Shown in pieces: positions 36,491 to 45,967 of a stretch of 64,000 bases of DNA (positions within the stretch are counted from its first letter, which is position 1; every line of letters begins with the position of its first letter). The stretch lies in NCBI RefSeq assembly GCF_965204935.1, contig NZ_CBDBFO010000002.1; one strand, 5' to 3'. The position numbers and the translations under genes are program-made. The notes beneath the pieces were generated by a model. It did no database searches. It was not told where the DNA came from and saw only the letters and a program-made list of their open reading frames with translations. The DNA comes from Hoeflea_A sp965204935 (GTDB lineage: Bacteria; Pseudomonadota; Alphaproteobacteria; Rhizobiales; Rhizobiaceae).

Positions 36491-36533
36491 TGTCTAAGGC
36501 CCCGAAAAACGCCCTTTTTCGGGGCCTTAGACA
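36491..36533. terminator. bidirectional intrinsic terminator
   Basis: A 19-bp perfect stem (36491-36509 with 36515-36533) encloses the loop CGCCC. The apex of the stem is A5/T5, so it works in both directions. It separates the convergent TetR and epimerase genes. Confidence 0.85.
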
Positions 36534-36553
36534 GAAGGACCCTCGAACCCGGC

Positions 36554-37546
36554 TTAGGCCGCGAACTGGCGGATTGACTTTGCCGATGCAGCCATTGCGT
36601 CCTTGATCGGAATGAAGGTGAATCCGAGGGTCTTTTCCGCCTTGGCGCCGGAACACGAAAGATTGCGCCCGAGGTTGGGCAGCATGGCTTTGATGTCTCT
36701 GACAAATAGGCCCATGACCCGGAGCAGCCAGTTCGGCGCCTGTCGTTTGGGCGTGTTGGCCTGGGGATCGGCCGCCTTGATCATGTTTCCAAGTTCAATA
36801 AAGGCGACATTGTCGGCGGCAGCGGCGAAGCGTTCGCCCTTCGTCGCCTCCAGTTCGATGGCTGCCACATGCATTTTGGCCACGTCGCGCACGTCCACAC
36901 AAGGCATGGTAATCGCCGGAACCATCGGCATTTTGCCGGTCATCATCTGTTCGACGATGTTCAGCGAAGTGCCGTAATTTTTGTCCATCGCCGGACCGAG
37001 AACTATTCCCGGATTGATCGTGGTCAGCGCAATTTCGGGATTTTCGGCAACAAAATCCCAGGCCGCCTTTTCAGCAAGCGTTTTGGAGGCCTCATAGGCG
37101 TTCACAGACGGATCGTCCGGCGTGGTCCAATTGGATTCACCCGAGGATTCGGTCACCGGTTTGCTGGCGTCCTTGTAAATCGCAACGCAGGACGAGGTCA
37201 AAATGACGCGCTTGATGCCCGCCGCCTTGGCGGCGTTCAGTGCCCTGAGTGTTCCGTCTACCGCGGGGCGGATCAGCTCCTGCGGGTCTTTCGGCTGGCT
37301 GAAGGGGAAAGGCGAAGCGGTATGCACGAGGACATCCATTCCGTTGAGTGCCTCGGCCCAGCCTTCGTCCTTGGCCAGATCCAGGAAGACAAACTCGATT
37401 TTTGCATCCGGAAACAGCGCCTCCAACTCGGATTTGCGCTTTTCCGAACGGATCGAGGCGCGCACCTCATAACCGTTCTCAAGCAGTTCCCTGAGGATGT
37501 GTTTTGCTATGAAGCCGGAAGCGCCGGTCAATAAGACCTTTGTCAT
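36554..37546 (-). CDS. NAD(P)-dependent epimerase / aldehyde reductase (extended SDR)
   Basis: A 330-residue extended short-chain dehydrogenase. The nucleotide site is VLLTGASGFIAKHILRELLE, then VLVHTASPFPFS, the active-site Ser in VILTSSCVAIYKDA and the Y-x3-K in NAYEASKTLAEKAAWDF. The order and TINPGIVLGPAMDKN are typical of the dihydroflavonol-4-reductase/methylglyoxal reductase-like branch, which reduces aldehydes or ketones with NADPH. It is divergent from an AraC-type regulator, with a 15-base perfect palindrome in the shared region. Confidence 0.88.
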   Translation of the reverse strand: MTKVLLTGASGFIAKHILRELLENGYEVRASIRSEKRKSELEALFPDAKIEFVFLDLAKDEGWAEALNGMDVLVHTASPFPFSQPKDPQELIRPAVDGTLRALNAAKAAGIKRVILTSSCVAIYKDASKPVTESSGESNWTTPDDPSVNAYEASKTLAEKAAWDFVAENPEIALTTINPGIVLGPAMDKNYGTSLNIVEQMMTGKMPMVPAITMPCVDVRDVAKMHVAAIELEATKGERFAAAADNVAFIELGNMIKAADPQANTPKRQAPNWLLRVMGLFVRDIKAMLPNLGRNLSCSGAKAEKTLGFTFIPIKDAMAASAKSIRQFAA

Positions 37547-37648
37547 TGAGTGAGTCCCGTGTTGTTGTCAGGCTGCTGTTGCTTTCCCGATCTCGCGCCC
37601 CAAAGCGCGCCATTCATGCAGGCTGTTGTCTTCAATCGCCGCACATAG

Positions 37649-37663
37649 TGACAAATTTTGTCA
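37649..37663. promoter_or_regulatory. 15-base perfect palindrome upstream of the epimerase
   Basis: TGACAAA-T-TTTGTCA at 37649-37663, about 103 bp from the epimerase start and 180 bp from the AraC start. Perfect palindromes suit dimeric regulators rather than AraC monomers, so the cognate protein is uncertain. Confidence 0.45.
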
Positions 37664-37841
37664 TCCTGTCTAATTTATGGCAGGCAGAGATGTCAATACG
37701 TTTCTGATCAAGCAAATGTTGAGAATGACCTTCGCGTCCAAGGTGCCTTGCACATTTTGCAAGTGCATCTTCACCTTTTGCTATTGTAATCGATCACCAC
37801 GATTGAGACGTTCGGCAACACCCTCAAATGGGAATGTCAGC

Positions 37842-38822
37842 ATGAGCAAGCATCGCTACCGGATCGGCAGGCAGATCAAGGCCGCTTCAGCATTCATCGG
37901 CGTACAGCCTGCGGCGGTTCTTCGGCGCGCCGGGCTTTCTGTCCACATTTTCGACGATGCGGATGCCGAGTTTGACCCCGCGCAGTATTTTGCCATCTGG
38001 GCGGCTGCCGAGGGGCTTTCGAGCGACCCTGGCCTCGGGGTGACGCTGGGGCGCAAGATGCCGCATTTGCCGTTCGGTTCCGCCCTGGTGGCCTTTTCCT
38101 GCGCCGACACGATCCGCACCGGTCTGGACAGGCTGTCACTGTTCAAACCGCTGATCGCCCCCATCAGGATCGACCACCGGGAAACGGGCGAAGGTTACCT
38201 GGTTCGCTTCCTGCCGCTTGGTGACGGCCTGCATTTCAGCGCGCTTCTGGCGAATTTCGAGGGCAGTTATTTTGTTGAACTGTGTCGCCTGCTGACCGGT
38301 CACGAGATCGCACCCTTGAAGGTCGGCACCATTGCCCCGGCACCGGCGCTCCGTGAGTTTCTGGGCATTGCACCGCACACGAGCGACGCGCCTGAAATCC
38401 TGTTTCGGCATGCCGATATCGACCTGCCGCTGATATCGGAGAACGCCGATATCTGGCAGGGGCTGGAACCGATACTCAGCAAAAAGATGCTGGAATTCGA
38501 TCGGAATACCTGCGCTGCCGACCGCGTTCGTGCCGAACTGATCGAATTGCTGCCATCGGGACGATCGTCGATTGACGACGTGTGTGGCCGGCTCGGTGTC
38601 GGGCGGCGCAATCTGCAGCTCAGGCTCGCCCAGGACGGCACGAGTTTTCGCAGTGTTCTGGAAGACCTGCGTAGAGACCTGGCAGTCGCCTATCTGCGCG
38701 ACGACACGATGCGGGTTGAGGAAGTGTCCTACCTGCTCGGATTTGCCGATCCCAATTCATTTTACCGCGCGTTCCGCGACTGGACCGGAATGACGCCTGC
38801 GGAGGCACGCAATCTGCACTGA
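37842..38822 (+). CDS. AraC-family regulator with arabinose-binding-like N domain
   Basis: A 326-residue regulator. Residues 20-200 match the AraC N-terminal domain of the OruR/ArgR-like type (QYFAIWAAAEGLSSDPGLGV, LPFGSALVAFSCADTIRTGL). The C-terminal HTH pair contains SSIDDVCGRLGVGRRNLQLR and VEEVSYLLGFADPNSFYRAF then RDWTGMTPAEARN. The ATG at 37842 is preceded by GGGAATGTCAGC. It probably controls the divergent epimerase or the downstream Tat-SDR gene, 95 bp away; neither is proven. Confidence 0.9.
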   Translation: MSKHRYRIGRQIKAASAFIGVQPAAVLRRAGLSVHIFDDADAEFDPAQYFAIWAAAEGLSSDPGLGVTLGRKMPHLPFGSALVAFSCADTIRTGLDRLSLFKPLIAPIRIDHRETGEGYLVRFLPLGDGLHFSALLANFEGSYFVELCRLLTGHEIAPLKVGTIAPAPALREFLGIAPHTSDAPEILFRHADIDLPLISENADIWQGLEPILSKKMLEFDRNTCAADRVRAELIELLPSGRSSIDDVCGRLGVGRRNLQLRLAQDGTSFRSVLEDLRRDLAVAYLRDDTMRVEEVSYLLGFADPNSFYRAFRDWTGMTPAEARNLH

Positions 38823-38917
38823 TTGCGCATATCGCTAGAGAATATGCGCGGCTCGCGAGTGTATCGTGCCGGGTGAGAAGCTAGCTTGTCGGCGGTTTTC
38901 AACAAAGGACTCCCGAC

Positions 38918-39865
38918 ATGACAAAGGATCTCAAGACTGCGTCCCGCCGCCAGGTTCTGACCGGCGCGGCAGGCATCGGCCTGGCGGCAGCGACGCTTTC
39001 CGCAACGGGCGCTCGGGCCCAGGAACAGGCAGGCGCATTCGCTGGCAAGACTGCCTTTATCACCGGTGGTGCGCGGGGCATCGGCCTTGCCTGCGCCAAG
39101 GAACTCGCCAGGGGCGGCGCGAACATCGTGCTGTACGATATCGCCGCGCAGCCTGACGAGATTCCATACCCCATGGCGACGGAAGAGGACCTTGCAAATG
39201 CAAAGGCCGACGTCGAAGCGCTCGGTGTGCGTTGCCTTGCCATCAAAGGCGATGTCCGCGATGTCAACGCATTGCAGTCGGCAGTGGCGCAGACACAGTC
39301 GGAATTCGGCACGCTGGACTTTCTGATCGTCAATGCCGGCATCACCCAGCCTGGCCGACTGGGCGGTTTCGACGAAGAGCAGGTGCGCACGATAACCGAC
39401 ATCAACCTGATCGGTTCGATCAACACGATGCAGGTCGGCATGCCGGTCATGCAAGCTCAGGGAGACGGTCGTATCATCCTGATGGCTTCGACCACGGGGC
39501 GTGCAGGAAGCGACAACTTTCCGCTTTACGGAGCAACGAAATGGGCAATGATCGGTCTTGCCAAAAGCGCCGCTCTAACGCTTGCCCCCCAGAACATCAC
39601 GGTCAACGCGGTCTGCCCGACGCTGGTCCGCACCAAGCTGCTGGACAACGACTATGTCCTGAATGCCCTTGCCCCTGGTCAGGGAGTAACTTTTGAACAG
39701 CTCGACGCGCTGGCCAATCAGCAGATACACCCGATGGATATCGGTTTTTACGAGCCGGTCGAAGTTGGCCGGGCGGTCGCCTTCCTGTGCAGCGATGGCG
39801 CGCAATTCATCTCGGGCGAGGTCGTCGACATTGGCGCAGCGGCCAATGCGCGCTTTCCGGCCTAA
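38918..39865 (+). CDS. Tat-exported short-chain dehydrogenase
   Basis: A 315-residue classical SDR carrying a twin-arginine signal: SRRQVLTGAAGIGLAAATLS with cleavage near ARA-QEQ. The nucleotide site is TAFITGGARGIGLACAKELA, then NAG in FLIVNAGITQPG, with active Ser, Tyr and Lys in ILMASTTGRAG and FPLYGATKWAMIGLAKSAAL. SDRs are normally cytosolic; the Tat signal implies export folded with bound NAD(P). Residues 75-95 form a loop (QPDEIPYPMATEEDLANA) longer than usual. Neighbours suggest a role with the AraC regulator upstream. Confidence 0.87.
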   Translation: MTKDLKTASRRQVLTGAAGIGLAAATLSATGARAQEQAGAFAGKTAFITGGARGIGLACAKELARGGANIVLYDIAAQPDEIPYPMATEEDLANAKADVEALGVRCLAIKGDVRDVNALQSAVAQTQSEFGTLDFLIVNAGITQPGRLGGFDEEQVRTITDINLIGSINTMQVGMPVMQAQGDGRIILMASTTGRAGSDNFPLYGATKWAMIGLAKSAALTLAPQNITVNAVCPTLVRTKLLDNDYVLNALAPGQGVTFEQLDALANQQIHPMDIGFYEPVEVGRAVAFLCSDGAQFISGEVVDIGAAANARFPA

Positions 39866-39945
39866 TCGTTTCGTCTACCGCGGCGCTGCCGGGACAGGGA
39901 ACAACAGTTCCCTGGCAGTCACCGGGGTGCAATGCTGCCGGGCTG

Positions 39946-40598
39946 TCAGGCTGCAGTGTCAATCACCAGGAGCAAGCGCGCTCCAGAGCCTTGCCGAACG
40001 CCCGGGGAACGGTGGAGGATCGCAGAGCGCACATCGGAATCCCATTGCGCGCCCCGAAACAGCCCCACCGAGCCGGTGTTCATCGCTCTCACCTGCCTCG
40101 GATCATCCCTGTGGACTTCGGGAACGTATTCGGTTCCGGGTCCGCGGTAGGTGCAAAGGAGACGGGCCCGCACATTGTCGAGATGAAACTGCGGACACAT
40201 CACCCCGTCTGACACATCCAGCCGTATCTGGACGGAGCCGGTTTCCATCACCTGGCCGAAAATCAGAGCCAGCGCCCCGACGTCGCCGGCAAGCATGTTG
40301 CGCTGAGGTCCCTGCGGCAGTTTGGCGACATCGCAGGCAGCCTGGACGGCCTCTTCCGCAAGGTGGACAGACACCGTGGTGCGCAGAGCCGGAAGCTGCT
40401 CGGCACAGAGGCGGTCAATCCACGTCTCGAAGCCGGCATCGCGGTTTCGCTGCCAGATCGCGGCGCCAACACCGGGCGCTGCAACATCGGCAAGAATATC
40501 GGCCTGCCGACCGATCAGTACATCCTGCGCGGTCTGTTGCAGCAAGGCCGGTGGTTCGCAAAGCGCGTGATCCTGGTTTTGACCGGGGAGCATCTGGT

Positions 40599-40602
<4 letters not shown>
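39946..40602 (-). CDS. DUF1826 family protein
   Basis: A 218-residue DUF1826 protein. The conserved core is MCPQFHLDNVRARLLCTYRG followed by PGTEYVPEVHRDD, then VGLFRGAQW and ILHRSPG near the end. The Cys, His and Asp residues of CPxFHxD could bind metal. DUF1826 genes are repeatedly linked to COG0523 GTPases in Zur-regulated loci; the function is unknown. The ATG at 40602 overlaps the stop of the upstream COG0523 gene (ATGA), so translation is coupled. It ends the leftward unit that starts at the palindrome at 41832. Confidence 0.88.
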
Positions 40603-41813
<1,211 letters not shown>

Positions 41814-41831
41814 GGATCAGTCTCCTGCTAT

Positions 41832-41849
41832 GTAATGTTATTACGTTAC
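41832..41849. promoter_or_regulatory. Zur-type palindrome before the COG0523-DUF1826 unit
   Basis: GTAATGTTATTACGTTAC, 14 of 18 positions symmetric. It is closely related to the boxes at 41977 and 50896; a shared pattern is GTWAYGTTRTANCRTTRC. It lies 18 bp upstream of the GTG start at 41813. The similarity to alphaproteobacterial Zur sites is from memory of the motif (ATGTTATANNATAACAT-like); binding is inferred. Confidence 0.65.
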
Positions 41850-41976
41850 CGATTAGCTTGTTCTGAGAGTAAATTGCAAGAAGTAATTCGGGAATTCACA
41901 TCCACCCGGCGCCAACACCCCTGCAGGAAACCCGACCCTTCGGGGGCAGCTATCGAAACGCAAAAAACGATTGACC

Positions 41977-41994
41977 GTTATGTTGTAACATTGC
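41977..41994. promoter_or_regulatory. Zur-type palindrome before folE
   Basis: GTTATGTTGTAACATTGC, 12 of 18 positions symmetric, with core ATGTTGTAACAT nearly perfect. It is 39 bp upstream of the folE ATG. It shares the right half CATTGC with the box at 50896. Confidence 0.6.
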
Positions 41995-42033
41995 ATTGCT
42001 GCCAGCCGCAACGACCAAGGGAGTTCGTGCGCA

Positions 42034-42672
42034 ATGACTTACATTGCCAAAGCCACGGCCGTGGAACAAAACAGCAAACCGCAACGGCAACGCCCGTCCC
42101 GCGCTGATGCCGAGGCAGCCGTTCGCATTTTACTCGAATGGAGCGGTGACGATCCGGACCGCGAGGGACTGATCGACACACCCGCTCGCGTTGTACGCGC
42201 CTATGAGGAGTTTTTCGAAGGCTACAACACCGATCCTGCCGATCTGCTCGCCCGTACATTTGAGGAGACCGGCGACTATGATGACCTGATCGTGCTGCGG
42301 GATATGCGGCTGGAATCGCATTGCGAACATCATGTCGTACCAATCATCGGCAAGGTGCATGTTGCGTATCTTCCGGCAAACCGCGTCGTCGGGATCAGCA
42401 AACTCGCCCGTGTCGTCGAGGTCTATGCCAAACGCCTCCAGATCCAGGAGACGTTGACGTCCCAGATAGCCGATACCATCCAGGACGTGCTTCAGCCACG
42501 CGGCGTCGCTGTTGTCGTGGAGGCGGCCCATATGTGCATGACCACCCGCGGCATCAAGAAGCCCGGTGTGAGCATGGTGACGCGGCGCCTGCTTGGTGCG
42601 TTCCAGACAGATCCGGAGCTTCGACGCGATTTTCTCGCGACCATCTCAAACCTCGGCGGAGGACTCCTATAG
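42034..42672 (+). CDS. folE: GTP cyclohydrolase I (FolE type IA)
   Basis: A 212-residue FolE that converts GTP to dihydroneopterin triphosphate, the first step of folate synthesis. The zinc ligands of the type IA enzyme are all present: Cys and His in SHCEHHVVPI and Cys in HMCMTTRGIKKPGVSMVTR. Length and ending (DFLATISNLGGG) are normal. It is therefore zinc-dependent and not the metal-flexible FolE2. It heads the rightward unit folE-hisI-hupE-orf and has a Zur-type box in front, so it may be a second copy raised under zinc limitation, served by the neighbouring GTPase. Confidence 0.95.
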   Translation: MTYIAKATAVEQNSKPQRQRPSRADAEAAVRILLEWSGDDPDREGLIDTPARVVRAYEEFFEGYNTDPADLLARTFEETGDYDDLIVLRDMRLESHCEHHVVPIIGKVHVAYLPANRVVGISKLARVVEVYAKRLQIQETLTSQIADTIQDVLQPRGVAVVVEAAHMCMTTRGIKKPGVSMVTRRLLGAFQTDPELRRDFLATISNLGGGLL

Positions 42673-43148
42673 TGACCGTAAATCAGGCTTTTGCTGATCG
42701 CGTTTCGATCGAGCAGGTTGAAGAAGGCCGGCTTCTTGCACCCAAATTCGACGACAATGGCCTTTTGCCGGTTGTCACGACCGATGCTGCCTCCGGCGAT
42801 GTGCTCATGATGGGCGTCATGAACAAAGAGGCTTTGCTGCGTACGATCGAGACCGGCGAAGCGCATTATTGGAGCCGGAGCCGAAAATGCCTTTGGCACA
42901 AGGGTGCGACCAGCGGACTCATACAGAGGGTGGTGGAAATCCGGGTCGACGATGATCAGGACGCCATATGGCTGCGCGTTGCCGTCGAGGGCGGCGCCAG
43001 TTGCCACGTCGGCTACCGCTCCTGTTTCTATCGTGCGGTTCCGGTGAAGGCGGAAGGGCAACCGATCGAACTCACCTTCAAGGAGACCGAAAAGGTATTT
43101 GATCCCGTCGCGGTCTACGGCGACGCGCCGAATCCGACGCAGCTATAA
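42672..43148 (+). CDS. hisI: phosphoribosyl-AMP cyclohydrolase
   Basis: A 158-residue HisI (no HisE fusion) for the third step of histidine synthesis. The GTG start at 42672 overlaps the folE stop (TAGTG). Family motifs: MMGVMNKEALLRTIETGEAH, YWSRSRKCLWHKGATSGLIQ and ASCHVGYRSCFYRAV. The zinc-site cysteines in the last motif (Cys111, Cys118) are kept, but the motif usually written DCDxD reads DDDQD (Asp94 for the first Cys). This variant may bind metal differently; it may also be common in this order, which I cannot check. Separate from other his genes, it fits a zinc-regulated paralogue. Confidence 0.93.
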   Translation: MTVNQAFADRVSIEQVEEGRLLAPKFDDNGLLPVVTTDAASGDVLMMGVMNKEALLRTIETGEAHYWSRSRKCLWHKGATSGLIQRVVEIRVDDDQDAIWLRVAVEGGASCHVGYRSCFYRAVPVKAEGQPIELTFKETEKVFDPVAVYGDAPNPTQL

Positions 43149-43295
43149 ACATCATGCGCATCAGTCTTGCGCTAAGATCCGGGTGTCGTTTTTATGCTTT
43201 TTGCTGTAACCCGATTTCCACCATCGGAACGCACACGGCATCAAGAACAGACACCGGTGCGATCTGTACGGTCTTCGAACCTTGGGTAAGGGATC

Positions 43296-43931
43296 ATGGT
43301 CATGAGAGCATTTGAGGGTCGCTGCCTGCACTATGCGGCACTTTCCTGGAAAGTTCTGATCGTTTGCGCGCTCACCTGCCTTGCGCCCGTGTCCGCCTAC
43401 GCGCACTTTGAAGGTGGTACGCTCGGTGGATTTCAGAGCGGCTTTGCACACCCGATCATCGGCGCGGATCACCTTCTTGCCATGCTTGCCGTCGGGATCT
43501 GGGGCGCACAGATGGGCGGGCGCAGTGTCTGGACCTTGCCGGTCACTTTTCCGCTGATCATGGCGGCGGGCGGTATTTTCGGCATGAGCGGTTTGCCGCT
43601 GCCAAATGTCGAGCTTGGCATCGCCCTTTCCGTGTTCGTCCTGGGGCTCGCAATCGGATTTGCCTGGAAAGCACCGGAATGGGCGGCCCTGTTGCTCATT
43701 GCCGTATTTGCGGTCTTCCACGGCTATGCGCATGGCGTCGAGTTGCCAAGGGCTGTCGACCCCGCGTCCTACTCCATCGGCTTCGTCGCGGCAACCGGCG
43801 CCATCCATGTCGCCGGAATCGGCATCGGCCTCTTGCTCGGACGACTCTGGAAGGGGCGGCTTTCCCAGTCTCTCGGCGGCGCAATCGCCGCGACGGGTCT
43901 CTACTTCGCAGCCAGCCCGCTCCTCCTGTGA
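43296..43931 (+). CDS. HupE/UreJ-family metal permease
   Basis: A 211-residue polytopic protein with a signal-like first segment (WKVLIVCALTCLAPVSAYAH) and six further helices. The family metal motif is GFAHPIIGADHLLAMLAVGI (HPxxGxDH), and a second histidine patch is AVFHGYAHGVELP. HupE and UreJ import nickel or cobalt; in a zinc-responsive locus zinc import is a reasonable alternative. It lies 147 bp after hisI and overlaps the next gene by 4 bases (GTGA). Start at 43296 (ATGGTCATGAG); 43302 is also possible. Confidence 0.88.
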   Translation: MVMRAFEGRCLHYAALSWKVLIVCALTCLAPVSAYAHFEGGTLGGFQSGFAHPIIGADHLLAMLAVGIWGAQMGGRSVWTLPVTFPLIMAAGGIFGMSGLPLPNVELGIALSVFVLGLAIGFAWKAPEWAALLLIAVFAVFHGYAHGVELPRAVDPASYSIGFVAATGAIHVAGIGIGLLLGRLWKGRLSQSLGGAIAATGLYFAASPLLL

Positions 43932-44647
43932 ACCCTTCCCGACGCGGCCCTTACGCCGTCTATGTTGCGGCTGCCATCCTGTTGTGCAGCGTTGCAGTCT
44001 TCCTGCGCCTTTCGGTTCCGGAGGAGGTTACGGACTATGTCGGCAACGGTCTCATGCTGCCCGCTTACAGGTACAGCCTTCTCTTTGCCCTGATCGGCTG
44101 CGGGATCATGCTTTCCGGCGAGCAACGCCCCATCGCGCTTGTCGGCAATCTCGCTGTTCTGGCGGCAACGCTCTGGTTTGCGCTTCAATGGGCGGAGCCC
44201 ATCATCCTACCTTTTCGCGCACTGGCTGAACTCATCGTGCGGTATCCGGTCGTCGCATCGGCCATGGGAATGGGCGCTGGAATTGCGCTTCTTTTTCCGC
44301 TCCAGACGCGGAGGTGGCTCACTCCGTTTGTTTGCGCCATCTCCGGTTTTTGTCTGGGCCTTTTCATCATTTTGGAAAGCCCGTTCGATTATTATTACTA
44401 TTGGTTTTCTACGGCAGGCGGCCTGAGCGGCATGGCCGTGATCATCGTGTCGATTGCGCTGGCCAATGGTGCGCGGCAGCTCGTAGCCGGCGCAACGTTC
44501 GCCATCGCCGAGCGCATTTTCGGAAGCTGGCTGATTGCCGCAAGCCTGTTGCTCACGGCACTGACCGTCATGCCGCAGCGTTCCGCTGAACCGGCGCCGA
44601 GGGAGACAACAATCATCAACGGGATGGAACTGCCGGTTTTGCCTTGA
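43928..44647 (+). CDS. hypothetical polytopic membrane protein, partner of the HupE-like permease
   Basis: A 239-residue protein starting at a GTG that overlaps the hupE stop (GTGA). It has about seven hydrophobic segments: AVYVAAAILLCSVAVFLRLS, YSLLFALIGCGIMLSG, VGNLAVLAATLWFALQW, VVASAMGMGAGIALLFPLQT, FVCAISGFCLGLFIILE, GGLSGMAVIIVSIALANGAR and SWLIAASLLLTALTV. I do not recognise the family. The overlap implies coupled translation with the HupE-like permease and hence a shared function, perhaps as a second transporter subunit. Confidence 0.75.
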   Translation: MNPSRRGPYAVYVAAAILLCSVAVFLRLSVPEEVTDYVGNGLMLPAYRYSLLFALIGCGIMLSGEQRPIALVGNLAVLAATLWFALQWAEPIILPFRALAELIVRYPVVASAMGMGAGIALLFPLQTRRWLTPFVCAISGFCLGLFIILESPFDYYYYWFSTAGGLSGMAVIIVSIALANGARQLVAGATFAIAERIFGSWLIAASLLLTALTVMPQRSAEPAPRETTIINGMELPVLP

Positions 44648-44746
44648 GGTGAAGCGTCAAGGACAGGCCATGCCTGGCTGCTGCCCTTGATCAGTGGTGA
44701 GCAATTCTGCGGAAGGAACTCAGGCCCTCACGTCAAAACGGCTATG

Positions 44747-45910
44747 TCATTCCGGAACGATTTCACCCGGTAGGGTGTTGATCGTCATGGTGTCGCTCGG
44801 CCGGAAATGGACGACGGACCGGATCGACTTGCCCGCCTTGAGCAGATCGAAGGCGGTGTTGATCTGATTGTGGTTCATGTGGTGCGTGATGTAGGGATCG
44901 ACGCTGAAGTCGCCGCGCAACCACTCATCGACCATGCCGGGCAGTTCGCTGCGTCCGCGCACCCCGCCGAAGGCGGTGCCGCGCCAGACCCGGCCGGTAA
45001 CCAGTTGGAAGGGTCGCGTCGCGATTTCCTGTCCCGCACCAGCAACGCCGATCACGGTGCACTCTCCCCAGCCCTTGTGGCACGCCTCAAGCGCCGAGCG
45101 CATCAATTCAACATTTCCCACCGCCTCGAACGTGTAATCGAGGCCACCTCCGGTCATTTCGACTAGGACGTCCTGTATCGGTGCGTCGTGGTCTTTCGGA
45201 TTGATGCATTCCGTGGCGCCGAGTGCCAGGGCCAGCAGGAATTTGGAGGTATTGATATCAATGCCGATGATGCGCGATGCGCCATTCATCACTGCACCCT
45301 GGATGACGGCCATGCCGACGGCCCCCAGACCGAAGACAGCGACCGTCGCGCCAGCCTCAACATTGGCCGTATTGCGCACGGCCCCGATTCCGGTGGGAAC
45401 GGCACAGCCCATGACCGAAGCCTTGGACAGCGGCGCCTCCTTGGCGATCTTGGCCACCGATATTTCGGGCAGAACCGTGTATTCGCTGAATGTACTGGTT
45501 CCCATGTAGTGCAATATCTGCTTGCCCTTGTAGGAAAAGCGTGAGGTTCCGTCAGGCATCACACCGGCGCCTTGGGTCTTGCGGATGGTCTGGCAGAGAT
45601 TGGTTTTGCCCGATTTGATATATGGGCAATCCGGGTCTTCGGGAACGTAGAGCGGAATGACGTGGTCTCCCGGTGCAACCGAAGTGACGCCTTTGCCAAC
45701 ATCCTCCACAATGCCACAACCTTCATGGCCGAGTATGCAGGGGAACAGACCTTCAGGATCTTCGCCCGAAAGCGTGAACACATCCGTGTGGCAAAGGCTG
45801 GTCGTCACGATCCGGACCAGCACCTCCCCCTCCTTCGGGCCTTCAAGATCGATCTCTTCAATTTCGAGCGGCCGGTTTGGCTCCCAGGCGATTGCTGCAC
45901 GTGTTTTCAT
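44747..45910 (-). CDS. adhC: class III alcohol dehydrogenase / S-(hydroxymethyl)glutathione dehydrogenase, degenerate structural-zinc site
   Basis: A 387-residue glutathione-dependent formaldehyde dehydrogenase. Catalytic zinc ligands are kept: Cys40 (SLCHTDVF), His62-Glu63 (LGHEGCGIV) and Cys169 (VMGCAVPTGIGA). NAD site: VAVFGLGAVGMAVIQGA. The structural zinc lobe, normally with four cysteines (CxxCxxCx7C), reads EDPDCPYIKSGKTNLC: Asp92 and Ile98 replace two cysteines, Cys95 and Cys106 remain. The rest matches FrmA closely (RETQG-like, HYMGTSTFSEYTV, FQLVTGRVWRGTAFGG). It would need one zinc less per subunit. It is the last gene of the seven-gene unit whose promoter has a Zur-type box. Confidence 0.93.
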   Translation of the reverse strand: MKTRAAIAWEPNRPLEIEEIDLEGPKEGEVLVRIVTTSLCHTDVFTLSGEDPEGLFPCILGHEGCGIVEDVGKGVTSVAPGDHVIPLYVPEDPDCPYIKSGKTNLCQTIRKTQGAGVMPDGTSRFSYKGKQILHYMGTSTFSEYTVLPEISVAKIAKEAPLSKASVMGCAVPTGIGAVRNTANVEAGATVAVFGLGAVGMAVIQGAVMNGASRIIGIDINTSKFLLALALGATECINPKDHDAPIQDVLVEMTGGGLDYTFEAVGNVELMRSALEACHKGWGECTVIGVAGAGQEIATRPFQLVTGRVWRGTAFGGVRGRSELPGMVDEWLRGDFSVDPYITHHMNHNQINTAFDLLKAGKSIRSVVHFRPSDTMTINTLPGEIVPE

Positions 45911-45967
45911 CTTCGGTCTCCCATCGAATTCAGTGGATTAACGCTTAAGTCTCGTGATTGTTTTGCG

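Noticed and set aside
42034..42672. FolE as a zinc-independent FolE2
   Set aside because: All type IA zinc ligands (SHCEHH and HMCMTTRG) are present, so only its context, not its sequence, suggests zinc adaptation.
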